Shown here piece after piece: positions 1 through 8,161 of a DNA stretch of 64,000 nt (positions are counted from its first letter, which is position 1; every line of letters starts with the position of its first letter). The translations under genes were made by a program, and so were the position numbers. This DNA is from Flavobacterium humidisoli (GTDB lineage Bacteria; Bacteroidota; Bacteroidia; Flavobacteriales; Flavobacteriaceae). The notes beneath the pieces are model-generated. The model had not been told where the DNA came from and made no database searches. It saw only the letters and a list, made by a program, of their open reading frames with translations. Location of the stretch: positions 2,914,001-2,978,000 of the forward strand of contig NZ_CP096829.1 of the NCBI RefSeq assembly GCF_023272795.1. Direction: 5' to 3'.

Positions 1-33
1 GTAAATAGTATTGCAATAATAATATAAAACCGA

Positions 34-771
34 ATGAATAAAAATTATATGAAAGAATATATCGAGTTTTCTAATGAATTTAGGAAATCGAACGGTTCGA
101 AGGAAAGTGTTGAGAAAATCTATGATCTTTTATATGAATTGGAAAGTATCGAGAAAAGCAAGCAGGAAAATTTAGTTCTTTCAAATGTTTATATTCTTTT
201 GGGTTTTCATAGATCAGCATATGAAACTTTTAAAGAAGCTGCAGATTCAAAAAACACAAAAGATGCTTCTAAATTGTATGTTTTGGAGCAGAAAGCGAAA
301 TCGCATGAAAATAATTTTATTATAAAAGATCTTAGGAAACTTAGAGGGGAAAAAGAGAAAGTGCAATTAGTTTTGAGTGATTTCTCACAGTCAAAAAAAG
401 ACGAAAAGAAATTTAAAATTAAAAACAAACATATTGTTGTATTTAACAAGGTTCTTGAAAAGGGTAAATTTTCAATTTGCTTGCCAAATAATCGTATTAA
501 AGAGTATTTTGATAAAATAGTTGAACACATTAATTGGCTTTCAAATTGTAAAAACGAATTAATTGATTTTTATAACAAAGAACAATTTGATTTGCAAATT
601 AGAGCAGATATTGACTGGTATGATACTTTAGAATTATATCGAATTTTAATAATTATTAATGATGATGATGTTTTCACATCTGTTACTGCCGGAGATGATT
701 TTTACCGAGATCATTTGTTGGAGATAGAACTATCCGGAAATAAAATTACGTCTATGAATTATAATGGATAG
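34..771 (+). CDS. Hypothetical protein, 245 aa
   Basis: I do not recognise this protein. It has no signal peptide or membrane segment, so it is probably cytosolic. Residues 1-100 are charged and helical, with a TPR-like look (YILLGFHRSAYETFKEAA near residue 55). The C-terminal third contains DIDWYDTLELYRILI and ends in a short beta-rich GNKITSMNYNG segment; that acidic, aromatic layout reminds me of small immunity-type DUFs linked to polymorphic toxins, but this is only an impression. The gene stands alone, convergent with trmD, and a strong hairpin separates the two. The ATG at 34 is the first in frame within the window. Confidence 0.7.
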   Translation: MNKNYMKEYIEFSNEFRKSNGSKESVEKIYDLLYELESIEKSKQENLVLSNVYILLGFHRSAYETFKEAADSKNTKDASKLYVLEQKAKSHENNFIIKDLRKLRGEKEKVQLVLSDFSQSKKDEKKFKIKNKHIVVFNKVLEKGKFSICLPNNRIKEYFDKIVEHINWLSNCKNELIDFYNKEQFDLQIRADIDWYDTLELYRILIIINDDDVFTSVTAGDDFYRDHLLEIELSGNKITSMNYNG

Positions 772-776
772 ATTTT

Positions 777-840
777 AGTCTCAGTCACAGTTTTCGGTCG
801 AATTCACTGAAAATTGAAAACTGTGACTGAATGCTTTTTT
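777..840 (+). terminator. Bidirectional terminator hairpin between hypothetical gene and trmD
   Basis: Perfect 15-bp inverted repeat: tcagtcacagttttc at 781-795 and gaaaactgtgactga at 816-830, with a 20-nt loop, followed by a T run at 835-840. It lies between two convergent genes and could serve both. The left arm belongs to a 19-nt word (777-795) that recurs with one mismatch at 15654-15672. Confidence 0.8.
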
Positions 841-1519
841 AATGTCCTTCCAACAAATCTGGACGTCTATTTTTAGTATGTTCATACGCCATGTCCTCGC
901 GCCATTTATCGATTTTGGCAGCGTGTCCGCTGGTTAAAACTTCTGGCACTTTCCATCCTTTATAATCTGCAGGTCTTGTATAAATTGGTCCTGAAAGTAA
1001 ATTGTCCTGAAAACTATCTGTTAATGCTGAAGTTTCGTCACTTAAAACTCCTGGAATTAATCGGATTAAGGCATCAGATAAAACTATGGCACCCAATTCT
1101 CCTCCTGACAAAACATAATCGCCAATTGAGATTTCTTTTGTAATAAAATGATCTCTAACTCTTTGATCAACACCTTTGTAATGTCCGCATAAAATGATAA
1201 TGTTTTCATACATTGACATTTTATTGGCCATTTTTTGGTCTAAGGTCTCGCCGTCTGGTGACATATATATTACTTCGTCATATTCTCGCTGACTTTTCAA
1301 ATGCGTAATACAATCATCAATAGGCTGAATTGTCATTACCATACCCGCTCCGCCGCCAAAAGGATAATCATCTACACTTTTTTGTCTATTTGTGCTGTAA
1401 TCACGAAGATTGTGAAAATGCACTTCGACCAAACCTTTATCAATGGCGCGTTTCATAATTGAGGCCTCAAACGGACTTCTTAATAATTCAGGTAAAAGTG
1501 TAATAATGTCAATTCGCAT
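839..1519 (-). CDS. trmD: tRNA (guanine-37-N1)-methyltransferase TrmD
   Basis: TrmD transfers a methyl group from S-adenosylmethionine to N1 of G37 next to the anticodon of tRNAs reading CNN-type codons, which prevents +1 frameshifting. The SPOUT trefoil-knot core is clear: [13 protein letters not shown] and then [15 protein letters not shown], which form the SAM pocket. The start at ATG 1519 gives [13 protein letters not shown], the usual TrmD N-terminus, and 226 aa, the normal length. The in-frame codons further upstream overlap the promoter and are not used. A -7 element TATCTTTGC lies at 1552-1544. It is a stand-alone gene here, not in the rpsP-rimM-trmD-rplS order seen in Proteobacteria. 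Confidence 0.96.
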   Translation of the reverse strand: MRIDIITLLPELLRSPFEASIMKRAIDKGLVEVHFHNLRDYSTNRQKSVDDYPFGGGAGMVMTIQPIDDCITHLKSQREYDEVIYMSPDGETLDQKMANKMSMYENIIILCGHYKGVDQRVRDHFITKEISIGDYVLSGGELGAIVLSDALIRLIPGVLSDETSALTDSFQDNLLSGPIYTRPADYKGWKVPEVLTSGHAAKIDKWREDMAYEHTKNRRPDLLEGH

Positions 1520-1543
1520 CTTTATTCGATAATTTTCTTGCTG

Positions 1544-1552
1544 GCAAAGATA
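1544..1552 (-). promoter_or_regulatory. -7 promoter element of trmD
   Basis: On the minus strand this reads TATCTTTGC, matching the Bacteroidetes -7 consensus TAnnTTTG. It ends about 25 bp before the trmD ATG, so the leader would be short. I see no clear TTG -33 element at the usual spacing. Confidence 0.6.
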
Positions 1553-1698
1553 CAAATAATGCAGAGAGTCTTTTGGTAATAATTATATAACATAATTTTT
1601 GAATTGTATAAAATTTAAAGTAATAACTTTATTTATTATTACAATGTTGATAATCAAAGAATAACAGCCAAATGCCGAACGTAAATTTAAACTTAGTT

Positions 1699-2052
1699 AT
1701 GAAAAAAACAATGCTAATTCCCGCTGTATTTGCGCTCTTTATGTCGTGTGCAAGTACCAATACGGCAAGTGTAGCTGTGGGAGAAGAAAAATCGAAAGTG
1801 CTCAAAGTTCTAGGTAATCCGGTAAGGACCTTAGATAATAATCAAAATGGAGAAATACTAGTCTATGCAGATCAGGTTTTTTCTGAAGACGGAACAACGT
1901 CATTGGCCGGATCAAATTACTGGCGTTACAATTATGTCTATATAAATACAGGTGGTAAAGTGACAGCAACACGACAAGAAAAACAAAATTATCCGCCGCA
2001 AGCAATTGATTCTGTAAAAATGGAAGGACTAAACCTATTGACTTCTAAGTGA
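1699..2052 (+). CDS. Small lipoprotein with SmpA/BamE-like fold
   Basis: Starting at ATG 1699 gives MKKTMLIPAVFALFMSCAS, a lipoprotein signal with the acylated Cys after FMS. The ATG-like start 27 nt upstream would bury this signal, so I reject it. The mature part (about 100 aa) carries VGEEKSKVLKVLGNP, the G-x-S-K-x-x-V-x-x-x-L-G-x-P pattern seen in SmpA/OmlA (BamE-type) domains. In BamE proteins that fold binds the outer-membrane assembly complex. Here I infer only a periplasmic, membrane-anchored role. It is followed by a large hairpin and the FMN reductase gene. Confidence 0.75.
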   Translation: MKKTMLIPAVFALFMSCASTNTASVAVGEEKSKVLKVLGNPVRTLDNNQNGEILVYADQVFSEDGTTSLAGSNYWRYNYVYINTGGKVTATRQEKQNYPPQAIDSVKMEGLNLLTSK

Positions 2053-2071
2053 TTTTTTTGCCTATATTTTT

Positions 2072-2115
2072 AAACAATTCGTATTTTTAGATTTATTTAG
2101 AAATACGAATTGTTT
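2072..2115 (+). terminator. 15-bp perfect hairpin between lipoprotein gene and FMN reductase gene
   Basis: Arms aaacaattcgtattt (2072-2086) and aaatacgaattgttt (2101-2115) are perfect reverse complements with a 14-nt loop. The second arm ends five bases before the ATG at 2121. It lacks a strong T run on the plus strand, so it is either a weak terminator of the lipoprotein gene or an attenuating leader structure for the next gene. Confidence 0.6.
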
Positions 2116-2120
2116 GTTTA

Positions 2121-2657
2121 ATGACTTCACCAAAAATAAAAATCCTTGCCATATCTGGAAGTACGAGAAGTAATTCCAGTAATTTCAAAATTCTGAAATA
2201 CATTTCAAATTGCTTAAAACCTAATTTTGAAATAGAAATTTTTGAAGATTTAGAGCGTCTACCTCATTTTAATCCAGATTTAGATACTGATAATCCTCCG
2301 CAAGAAATCATTTCATTTAGAAATAAAATAAGAGATGCTGATGGTGTTATTATTTGCACGCCCGAATATGTGTTTAGCCTGCCGGGAAGTTTAAAAAATG
2401 CTTTAGAATGGTGTGTTTCAACCACTATTTTTTCAAACAAAAACACCGGCCTTATTACAGCTTCTGCCTCTGGAGAAATGGGACATGAGCAACTTTTGCT
2501 AGTAATGAAAACACTTGAAGCAAAATTTGATGATAGAATACAGCTTTTAATTCAAGGAGTACGTGGAAAAGTGAATGCTGAAGGAGAAATCGTTTCGGAT
2601 CAAACCGCCAAAGCACTTCAAAATTTTGCAGAAAACTTTAAGAATCAATTTTTATAA
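2121..2657 (+). CDS. NAD(P)H-dependent FMN reductase family protein
   Basis: A flavodoxin-like protein of the FMN_red family (178 aa). The phosphate-binding loop of the flavin site is ILAISGSTRSNSSN (residues 9-22), and the second flavin contact is TPEYVFSLPGSLKNALEW (near 75-92), the P-E-Y-x-x-x-x-P-G-x-L-K-N pattern of this family. Members reduce FMN, quinones, azo dyes or chromate with NAD(P)H. The physiological substrate cannot be read from the sequence. It is cytosolic, with no signal peptide. It is followed 31 bp later by the Tat-exported TIM-barrel gene on the same strand. Confidence 0.9.
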   Translation: MTSPKIKILAISGSTRSNSSNFKILKYISNCLKPNFEIEIFEDLERLPHFNPDLDTDNPPQEIISFRNKIRDADGVIICTPEYVFSLPGSLKNALEWCVSTTIFSNKNTGLITASASGEMGHEQLLLVMKTLEAKFDDRIQLLIQGVRGKVNAEGEIVSDQTAKALQNFAENFKNQFL

Positions 2658-2688
2658 TATATTTACTTTCTGAAATTTATATCATAAA

Positions 2689-3564
2689 ATGATTAGCAGA
2701 AGAAATTTTATCGTAACCGCAGGTCTTGCTACAACAGCTGTTTTGGCTTCACCATCATTTGCATTTTCTATGAATAAAAAAGAAATAGGTTTACAATTGT
2801 ACACGCTTCGCGAAGAACTTCCGAAAGATGTCAAAGGAACTTTAGAAAAAGTTACTAAAGCGGGTTATAACAACGTCGAAACATACGGTTTTTCGACAAA
2901 AGATCAGTTTTGGGGATTAACGCCAAAAGAATTTAAAAAGATCTTAGATGATAATGGATTGAAAGCCGCTAGCGGACATTATAATTTAGGAAGCTTTTTG
3001 TATGATGGAAACACGACGGAATTAATTGCTTCAATTGAAGCTGCGAAAACTCTAAAAAGCGAATTTCTAACTGTTCCGTGGGTCGATGAACCTTTTAGAA
3101 GAAATATTGAAGATTATAAAAAGATAGCAGCTCGTGTAAATGAAGTCGCAAAAATGTGTAAAAGTGCAGGTTTGAAACTGGCATATCATAATCATGATTT
3201 TGAATTTCAAAAACACGATGGAATTACTGGTTTTGAAATCTTATTAAAGGAAACGGACAAAGATTTGGTCTTTTTTGAATTGGATTTGTATTGGGTAATT
3301 CATTCTGGCAATGATCCTTTAAAATTATTCAGAGAAAATCCTAACCGATTTAAAATGTGGCACGTAAAAGATAAAGACAAAACAAATAATGATCTGAATA
3401 CAGAAGTTGGTTCTGGAACAATCGATTTTAAACCTTTATTCGCGGCAGCAAAACAATCGGGAATGATTCATTTTTTTGTAGAACAGGAGAATAATTTTGC
3501 TTCAAATTCTTTTGAATCGATTAAAACGAGCTGTGATTTTATTTCAAAAAATTTAATCTCGTAA
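2689..3564 (+). CDS. Tat-exported sugar phosphate isomerase/epimerase-like TIM barrel protein
   Basis: The N-terminus MISRRNFIVTAGLATTAVLA is a twin-arginine signal, so the folded protein is probably exported. The rest is a xylose-isomerase-like (AP-endonuclease 2) TIM barrel: LQLYTLREEL on strand 1, KLAYHNHDFEF near residue 165, FFELDLYWV near 198 and MWHVKDKD near 225, which supply the acidic and His metal ligands. Bacteroidetes encode many such secreted proteins, some acting on 3-keto sugars, but the substrate here is unknown. The neighbour 8 bp downstream is a lipoprotein metalloprotease, so the two may be cotranscribed. Confidence 0.88.
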   Translation: MISRRNFIVTAGLATTAVLASPSFAFSMNKKEIGLQLYTLREELPKDVKGTLEKVTKAGYNNVETYGFSTKDQFWGLTPKEFKKILDDNGLKAASGHYNLGSFLYDGNTTELIASIEAAKTLKSEFLTVPWVDEPFRRNIEDYKKIAARVNEVAKMCKSAGLKLAYHNHDFEFQKHDGITGFEILLKETDKDLVFFELDLYWVIHSGNDPLKLFRENPNRFKMWHVKDKDKTNNDLNTEVGSGTIDFKPLFAAAKQSGMIHFFVEQENNFASNSFESIKTSCDFISKNLIS

Positions 3565-3572
3565 ATTGATTT

Positions 3573-4442
3573 ATGAAGAAACTTCTTTTATTGATTTTTG
3601 TTATTCTTTTTGCTTGTAATTCTAAAAGTGACAAGAATGATTATTTTGAAGATATTTCAGAAAATGATATTAAGCTTTTTCCTCCGAAACCAGTCGATTG
3701 GCTCTATTCTCATAAAGAAAGAGGGCAAAGTTTTGAGCAGTTTCTTAATTCAAAACATATAGTCCCAACAAAAGAAAATAATATTATTTATCTGCAGCCA
3801 ATGGGTGAATTTAATTCATTGCAGGTTAAACAAATTGAATTGGTTCGGGAATATTTAGAAATATTTTTTCAGTTAAAAACCAAAACTTTAAATGATGTTT
3901 CAAATGATGTTATTCCCAAACATGCTAGAAGAATTGGTCCAGATCAAAATGAACAATTTTTAGCAGGATTTATTTTGGATAGTGTTTTAAAGAAAGAAAA
4001 GCCTCAAAACGGAATTGGACTAATGGCGTTGACCGAAGTAGATTTGTATCCAAAACCAGAATGGAGTTTTGTTTTTGGCTTGGCATCATACAGGGATAGA
4101 ATTGCGGTAAGTTCAATTTATAGATTGTATGATAAAAGCTTAGGAAATAAAGATTTTACCTTGTGTTTGGAAAGATTGCTGAAAATCTGTTCACACGAAA
4201 TAGGGCATATGTTTGGTTTGTATCATTGTATCGATGCTGATTGTGTTATGAATGGTACAAATAGTTTACAAGAAACAGATGAACATACCTTAAGATTGTG
4301 TTCAAATTGTCAGAGAAAATTAAATTCGGGATTAAAATACGATAATAAAAAAAGGTTACTTGAGTTAGAAAAGTACTTCAAGGAAAATAAATTAAAAGAA
4401 GGTTTAGAATTTATGGAAAAAGACCTTAAAAGCATTCAATAA
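3573..4442 (+). CDS. Archaemetzincin-like zinc metalloprotease lipoprotein
   Basis: A 289-aa lipoprotein: MKKLLLLIFVILFAC ends in a lipobox with Cys15. The catalytic motif is HEIGHMFGLYHC at residues 208-219, that is H-E-x-x-H-x-x-G-x-x-H with zinc ligands His208, His212 and His218 and Glu209 as base. Cys219, Cys224, Met226 and a later Cys-x-x-Cys (243-246) reproduce the archaemetzincin signature of a second, structural zinc site; here 16 rather than 17 residues separate Met and the C-x-x-C. Known archaemetzincins are mostly cytosolic aminopeptidase-like enzymes, so surface or periplasmic anchoring is notable. Its substrate is unknown. The gene begins 8 bp after the TIM-barrel gene and is followed by a cupin gene 13 bp later. 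Confidence 0.88.
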   Translation: MKKLLLLIFVILFACNSKSDKNDYFEDISENDIKLFPPKPVDWLYSHKERGQSFEQFLNSKHIVPTKENNIIYLQPMGEFNSLQVKQIELVREYLEIFFQLKTKTLNDVSNDVIPKHARRIGPDQNEQFLAGFILDSVLKKEKPQNGIGLMALTEVDLYPKPEWSFVFGLASYRDRIAVSSIYRLYDKSLGNKDFTLCLERLLKICSHEIGHMFGLYHCIDADCVMNGTNSLQETDEHTLRLCSNCQRKLNSGLKYDNKKRLLELEKYFKENKLKEGLEFMEKDLKSIQ

Positions 4443-4455
4443 AAATAAAAGGATT

Positions 4456-4803
4456 ATGAGTTTAGGAACAAGCAAAGAATTTATAAAAGGAGACGAAATC
4501 GAGTGGGAAGTAGTCGGGGATGGAATTAAACGCAAGATTTTAGCTTTTGACGAAAGAGTGATGCTGGTAAATGTACATTTTGAAAAAGGAGGAATTGGCG
4601 TTTTGCACGAACATTATCATACACAGGTTACTTACATAGCAAGCGGAAAATTCGATGTTACGATAAACGGTGTAACAGAAACGTTAAAGGAAGGCGATAG
4701 TTTTTACATTCCGCCTCATGCAATTCATGGAGTTGTTTGTTTGGAAACAGGAATGCTGACTGATGTTTTTGGTCCTGCAAGAGAAGATTTTTTGAAATCA
4801 TAA
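4456..4803 (+). CDS. Cupin domain protein, KdgF-like
   Basis: A single-domain cupin of 115 aa. The metal-site residues are His51, His53 and His55 with Gln57 (cupin motif 1) and His88/His91 in PPHAIHG (motif 2). The pattern IKRKILAFDERVMLVNVHFEKG and the C-terminal DVFGPAREDFL closely resemble KdgF, which speeds ring opening of 4,5-unsaturated uronates released from pectin or alginate. No uronate-degradation genes adjoin it, so the function is assigned from family resemblance alone. It lies 13 bp after the metzincin gene and is probably the last gene of that transcript. Confidence 0.85.
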   Translation: MSLGTSKEFIKGDEIEWEVVGDGIKRKILAFDERVMLVNVHFEKGGIGVLHEHYHTQVTYIASGKFDVTINGVTETLKEGDSFYIPPHAIHGVVCLETGMLTDVFGPAREDFLKS

Positions 4804-4902
4804 CAGGTTAAAATCAGTTGGTTTTTAAGTTGAAAATCCTGATTTAATCTTAAATTTAAAAATTTTATAACTTTTTTAAAGTTTCAATTAAGATTAGATC
4901 GG

Positions 4903-4911
4903 TATTTTTGC
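4903..4911 (+). promoter_or_regulatory. -7 promoter element of MFS transporter gene, near-leaderless
   Basis: TATTTTTGC matches TAnnTTTG. It ends three bases before the ATG at 4915. With the usual spacing from -7 element to start site, the transcript would begin at or inside the start codon. Confidence 0.5.
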
Positions 4912-4914
4912 AGC

Positions 4915-6090
4915 ATGAATTTATCTAAAACTAATGTACTGTTTATGGCAGTTTGCACTGGTCTTATAGTTGCAAATCTTTATTACTGCCAGCCTTTGAT
5001 TGTTTTAATTGCCAACGAATTTAAAATTCCTGAAGCCAGCGCCGGAACAATAACCTATCTAACTCAAGCAGGTTATGCGATTGGACTGTTTTTTATGGTT
5101 CCGCTTGGTGATAAAATAGAACGAAAAAGGCAAATTTTGATGACTACTTTTGCTACTGTAATTGCCTTATTAATTGCAGCAACTGCCAAAAGTTTTCTTG
5201 TTTTACAAATTGCTTCATTGCTAATTGGAATCACGTCGATTGTGCCACAGCTTATTCTTCCTCTTGCTGCTTCTTTAAGTGCGCCCGAAGAACGAGGGAA
5301 AGTTGTTGGGACTATTATGAGCGGACTTTTAGTTGGGATTTTGCTTTCGCGAACCTTAAGCGGATTTATCGGCCAAGTTTTGGGTTGGAGATCGATGTTT
5401 TATATCGCGGCCGGAATTTGTCTTATGATCTTTTTTGTTATCCAAAGTAAATTTCCGCAGAATAAACCACAGTTTAAGGGGACTTATGGACAATTAATCC
5501 AATCATTATTTACACTAATAAAAACACAGCCAGTTTTGCGCGAAGCAACAGCAATTAATGTTTTCAGTTTTGCTCAGTTTGGGGCATTTTGGACTACAAT
5601 GGTTTTATTGCTTTCTGGCGAACCTTTTAATTTCAATAGTGCTACAATTGGTTTGTTTGGAATTGTTGGAGCTTCTGGAGCTCTGGCTGCTCCTTTGGTT
5701 GGGAAATTGGGAGATAAAGGAAACTCTAGAATTGCAGTTGGTTATGGCTGTTTATTAGTTTTAATAAGCTTTATAGTTTTCTATTTTGCTATTGAAAGTG
5801 TAATCGGAATTGCAATCGGAATTGTGTTTATTGATATCGGAATTCAAGGCGTTCACATTTCAAACCAAACACGAGTTTATTCGTTATTGCCAGAAGCTAG
5901 AAATAGATTAAATACGGTCTTTATGTCGCTTACTTTTCTAGGTACTGCAGCAGGATCTGCTTATGGTTTAATGTTATGGAAATGGGGTGGATGGCACGCT
6001 GTAGCCATTGGCTGTATGGTTTTGTCTGCTTTGTCAATAACCGTTTATGGACTTACTTATAAATCAAAATCTAAAAAGGCAAAAGCGTAA
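4915..6090 (+). CDS. MFS transporter, drug:H+ antiporter-like
   Basis: A 391-aa inner-membrane protein with about twelve hydrophobic helices. The loop between helices 2 and 3 reads MVPLGDKIERKRQIL, the G-D-x-x-x-R-K-R signature of the major facilitator superfamily. Helix 1 contains LIVANLYYCQPL, typical of a group of small exporters annotated as arabinose- or drug-efflux-like. The substrate is unknown; export of a toxic small molecule is the likeliest role. It is monocistronic, with its own promoter, and the PPIase gene downstream also has one. Confidence 0.88.
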   Translation: MNLSKTNVLFMAVCTGLIVANLYYCQPLIVLIANEFKIPEASAGTITYLTQAGYAIGLFFMVPLGDKIERKRQILMTTFATVIALLIAATAKSFLVLQIASLLIGITSIVPQLILPLAASLSAPEERGKVVGTIMSGLLVGILLSRTLSGFIGQVLGWRSMFYIAAGICLMIFFVIQSKFPQNKPQFKGTYGQLIQSLFTLIKTQPVLREATAINVFSFAQFGAFWTTMVLLLSGEPFNFNSATIGLFGIVGASGALAAPLVGKLGDKGNSRIAVGYGCLLVLISFIVFYFAIESVIGIAIGIVFIDIGIQGVHISNQTRVYSLLPEARNRLNTVFMSLTFLGTAAGSAYGLMLWKWGGWHAVAIGCMVLSALSITVYGLTYKSKSKKAKA

Positions 6091-6091
6091 A

Positions 6092-6120
6092 TTGATTAAA
6101 AAATTAATTTGTAAATTTGC
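6092..6120 (+). promoter_or_regulatory. Consensus Bacteroidetes promoter of the PPIase gene
   Basis: TTG at 6092-6094, a 17-nt spacer and TAAATTTGC at 6112-6120. This is the complete -33/-7 consensus for the Bacteroidetes primary sigma factor and the best promoter in the window. The ATG follows at 6142. Confidence 0.8.
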
Positions 6121-6141
6121 GTTCAAATTAAAATTAACAAC

Positions 6142-7074
6142 ATGGAAAACGGAATATACGCTAAATTCAACACTAGCAAAGGTTCGATTTTAGTAAAACT
6201 AACACACGATTTAACACCTGGAACTGTAGGGAACTTTGTAGCTCTTGCAGAAGGTAATATGGAAAATAAAGTGAAACCTCAAGGACAAAAATTCTATGAC
6301 GGATTAACATTCCACAGAGTAATTGCAGATTTCATGATTCAAGGTGGTTGCCCAAAAGGAACTGGAACTGGAGATCCAGGTTATAAATTTGATGATGAAT
6401 TTCACCCAAGTTTAAAACACGATCGTCCAGGAGTTTTATCTATGGCAAACTCAGGACCTGGAAGTAACGGTTCTCAATTTTTCATCACTCACGTTGCGAC
6501 TCCTTGGTTAGATAACAAACATACTGTTTTTGGAAACGTTGTTGAAGGGCAAGACGTTGTTGATGCTGTTGCTCAAGGAGACAATTTAGAGTCAGTTGAG
6601 ATTATCAGAGTTGGAGAAGAAGCTCAAAAATGGAATGCGATTGAAGCTTTCATTGGTTTAAAAGGTGCTCGTCTAAAAAGAGAAGCAGCTTTAAAAGCAG
6701 AATCTGAAGCAAAAATGGAACAATTAGCGGCTGGTTTTGATAAAACAGAAAGTGGCTTACGTTATAAAATGATTCAAAAAGGAGATGGAAAAAGAGCTGA
6801 AGCAGGAAAAACAGTTTCTGTTCACTATGAAGGATCTCTAGAAAACGGAAAAGTATTTGATTCTTCTTACCCGCGTAAAAAACCAATCGAATTCAAATTA
6901 GGAATTGGACAAGTTATTGAAGGATGGGACGAAGGTATTGCTTTATTGCAAGTAGGAGACAAAGCTCGTTTTGTTATTCCATCTGATTTAGGATACGGAC
7001 CAGCTGGTGCTGGAGGGGTTATTCCGCCAAACGCAACTTTGATTTTCGACGTTGAATTAATGGACGTAAAATAA
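6142..7074 (+). CDS. Dual peptidylprolyl isomerase: cyclophilin-FKBP fusion
   Basis: This 310-aa cytosolic protein joins two unrelated prolyl isomerase folds. Residues about 5-160 are cyclophilin, with [13 protein letters not shown], the Ser-Gln-Phe-Phe-Ile-Thr motif, and [18 protein letters not shown]. After a short Lys/Ala-rich helical linker, residues about 200-309 are FKBP, with [28 protein letters not shown], and the closing Gly-Val-Ile-Pro-Pro-Asn-Ala. Catalytic residues of both folds look intact. Such cyclophilin-first (CFBP) fusions are known from Flavobacterium. They should speed folding at Xaa-Pro bonds and may be chaperones. Strong promoter upstream, strong terminator downstream: a single-gene unit. 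Confidence 0.95.
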   Translation: MENGIYAKFNTSKGSILVKLTHDLTPGTVGNFVALAEGNMENKVKPQGQKFYDGLTFHRVIADFMIQGGCPKGTGTGDPGYKFDDEFHPSLKHDRPGVLSMANSGPGSNGSQFFITHVATPWLDNKHTVFGNVVEGQDVVDAVAQGDNLESVEIIRVGEEAQKWNAIEAFIGLKGARLKREAALKAESEAKMEQLAAGFDKTESGLRYKMIQKGDGKRAEAGKTVSVHYEGSLENGKVFDSSYPRKKPIEFKLGIGQVIEGWDEGIALLQVGDKARFVIPSDLGYGPAGAGGVIPPNATLIFDVELMDVK

Positions 7075-7109
7075 GACTTTAGAAGCAATTTAGTATTGTT
7101 TTAAATAGT

Positions 7110-7143
7110 AATCCCATATGCCACGGCATATGGGATTTTTTTA
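7110..7143 (+). terminator. Rho-independent terminator after PPIase gene
   Basis: aatcccatatgc (7110-7121) and gcatatgggatt (7126-7137) form a perfect 12-bp stem with a 4-nt loop, followed by a T run. It ends the PPIase transcript. Confidence 0.88.
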
Positions 7144-7178
7144 TATTTACTTGAATAAAAAAAAAACAAGACCAAGAA

Positions 7179-7484
7179 ATGAAAAGAAAGATCTTAAGTT
7201 TAACAGCTTTAATATTGATTGCAACAGCATGCAGTACAAAAAAAACGGCTGTTGCCGAAACTCCACCAGTTGGAAAGGAAATTAAAGCAACAGAATTAAC
7301 ACCAGAGTTGGCAGAGGGTAAAAATCTCTATGAAAACAATTGCGCTAAATGCCATAAGTTGTTTGAACCTAAAAAATTCACAAAAGAAGAATGGACTCCG
7401 ATTTTGGTAAAAATGGGTAAAAAAGCAAAATTAGATGAAACTCAAATGGTTTCGATTACAAATTATATCGATTCGCAATTATAA
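7179..7484 (+). CDS. Small c-type cytochrome lipoprotein
   Basis: A 101-aa protein with a lipoprotein signal (MKRKILSLTALILIATAC; lipid Cys18). The heme-binding motif is CAKCH at residues 55-59, and Met79 in ILVKMGKKA is a good candidate for the second axial ligand, as in class I cytochromes c. It would sit on the periplasmic side of a membrane and shuttle single electrons. The partners are not encoded nearby. It is flanked by terminators on both sides, so it forms its own unit. Confidence 0.88.
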   Translation: MKRKILSLTALILIATACSTKKTAVAETPPVGKEIKATELTPELAEGKNLYENNCAKCHKLFEPKKFTKEEWTPILVKMGKKAKLDETQMVSITNYIDSQL

Positions 7485-7507
7485 TTTGAATTTGAGAAAC
7501 AAGAATA

Positions 7508-7538
7508 AAAAAACTGTTCGATAGAACAGTTTTTTTAT
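7508..7538 (+). terminator. Terminator after cytochrome gene
   Basis: aaaaaactgttc (7508-7519) pairs perfectly with gaacagtttttt (7524-7535) around a 4-nt loop, and the second arm runs into a T tract. Confidence 0.85.
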
Positions 7539-7556
7539 TTTCAAATAGATATAAAA

Positions 7557-7582
7557 AAACACCTTCACGTAATGAGGTGTTT
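7557..7582 (-). terminator. Terminator of the Gre/Rnk-type gene
   Basis: aaacacct (7557-7564) and aggtgttt (7575-7582) form an 8-bp stem. On the minus strand it is followed by a run of seven T (the A run at 7553-7559). It lies just past the stop codon of the minus-strand gene at 7589. Confidence 0.75.
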
Positions 7583-7588
7583 AAAAAG

Positions 7589-7984
7589 TTAAGAATGATG
7601 TACAGCCGAATTGTCTACAGCTATTACTTTTAAAGTTTTGATGCCAGCAGGTAATTCCCAATCAACTTCGTCATTTTCTTTAAAACCAATAATAGCAACA
7701 CTTAGAGGTGCTAAAATTGATATCTTAGATTGTTTTACATCTGCTGCAGAAGGTAAAACGATTTGAATTTTCATTTGTTTCTTGGCTTTTACATCTTCTA
7801 TCGTTACAAATGAATTGATTCGGATTACCGAACTATCTAATTCGCTTTCTTTACTAATTACCGCGCGATCTAATTCTTGCGAAAGCTGATTTGCTTCTTT
7901 AGTATTTGTCGAGTTTTTACTTTTTAAAATCAATTCTCTTAAAAATTGATAATCTGATTTACAGAAAGTGGGTGTTGGTTTCAT
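7589..7984 (-). CDS. GreA/GreB-type (Rnk-like) RNA polymerase secondary-channel factor
   Basis: A 131-aa protein whose C-terminal half (residues about 60-128) is the GreA/GreB C-terminal FKBP-like domain: VTIEDVKAKKQMKIQIVLP, then ISILAPLSVAIIGFKENDEVDWELP. The N-terminal helical part is short (about 50 residues), as in Rnk-type proteins, and not the long coiled coil that lets GreA stimulate transcript cleavage. It is therefore more likely to bind the RNA polymerase secondary channel in a regulatory manner. A possible small-RNA gene lies upstream on the same strand. Confidence 0.82.
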   Translation of the reverse strand: MKPTPTFCKSDYQFLRELILKSKNSTNTKEANQLSQELDRAVISKESELDSSVIRINSFVTIEDVKAKKQMKIQIVLPSAADVKQSKISILAPLSVAIIGFKENDEVDWELPAGIKTLKVIAVDNSAVHHS

Positions 7985-8161
7985 ATCTAAATTGAATTTA
8001 TTGTTATAAAATTTTAAATGATGTTTTCTTCTTAGGATAATCTACAAGTAAAAATTTCTCTGACTTTAAAAGACAGAATCGAAATGTTTAATCTGAAAAA
8101 CAAAAAAATATCTGATCAAAAATTGATTTTTGTCAAATAATAAAATGCTTAAGCTGATGTA

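Noticed and set aside
4811..4845. Possible terminator after the KdgF-like cupin gene
   Set aside because: aaatcag/ctgattt is only seven base pairs with a long loop and no T run; too weak to call.
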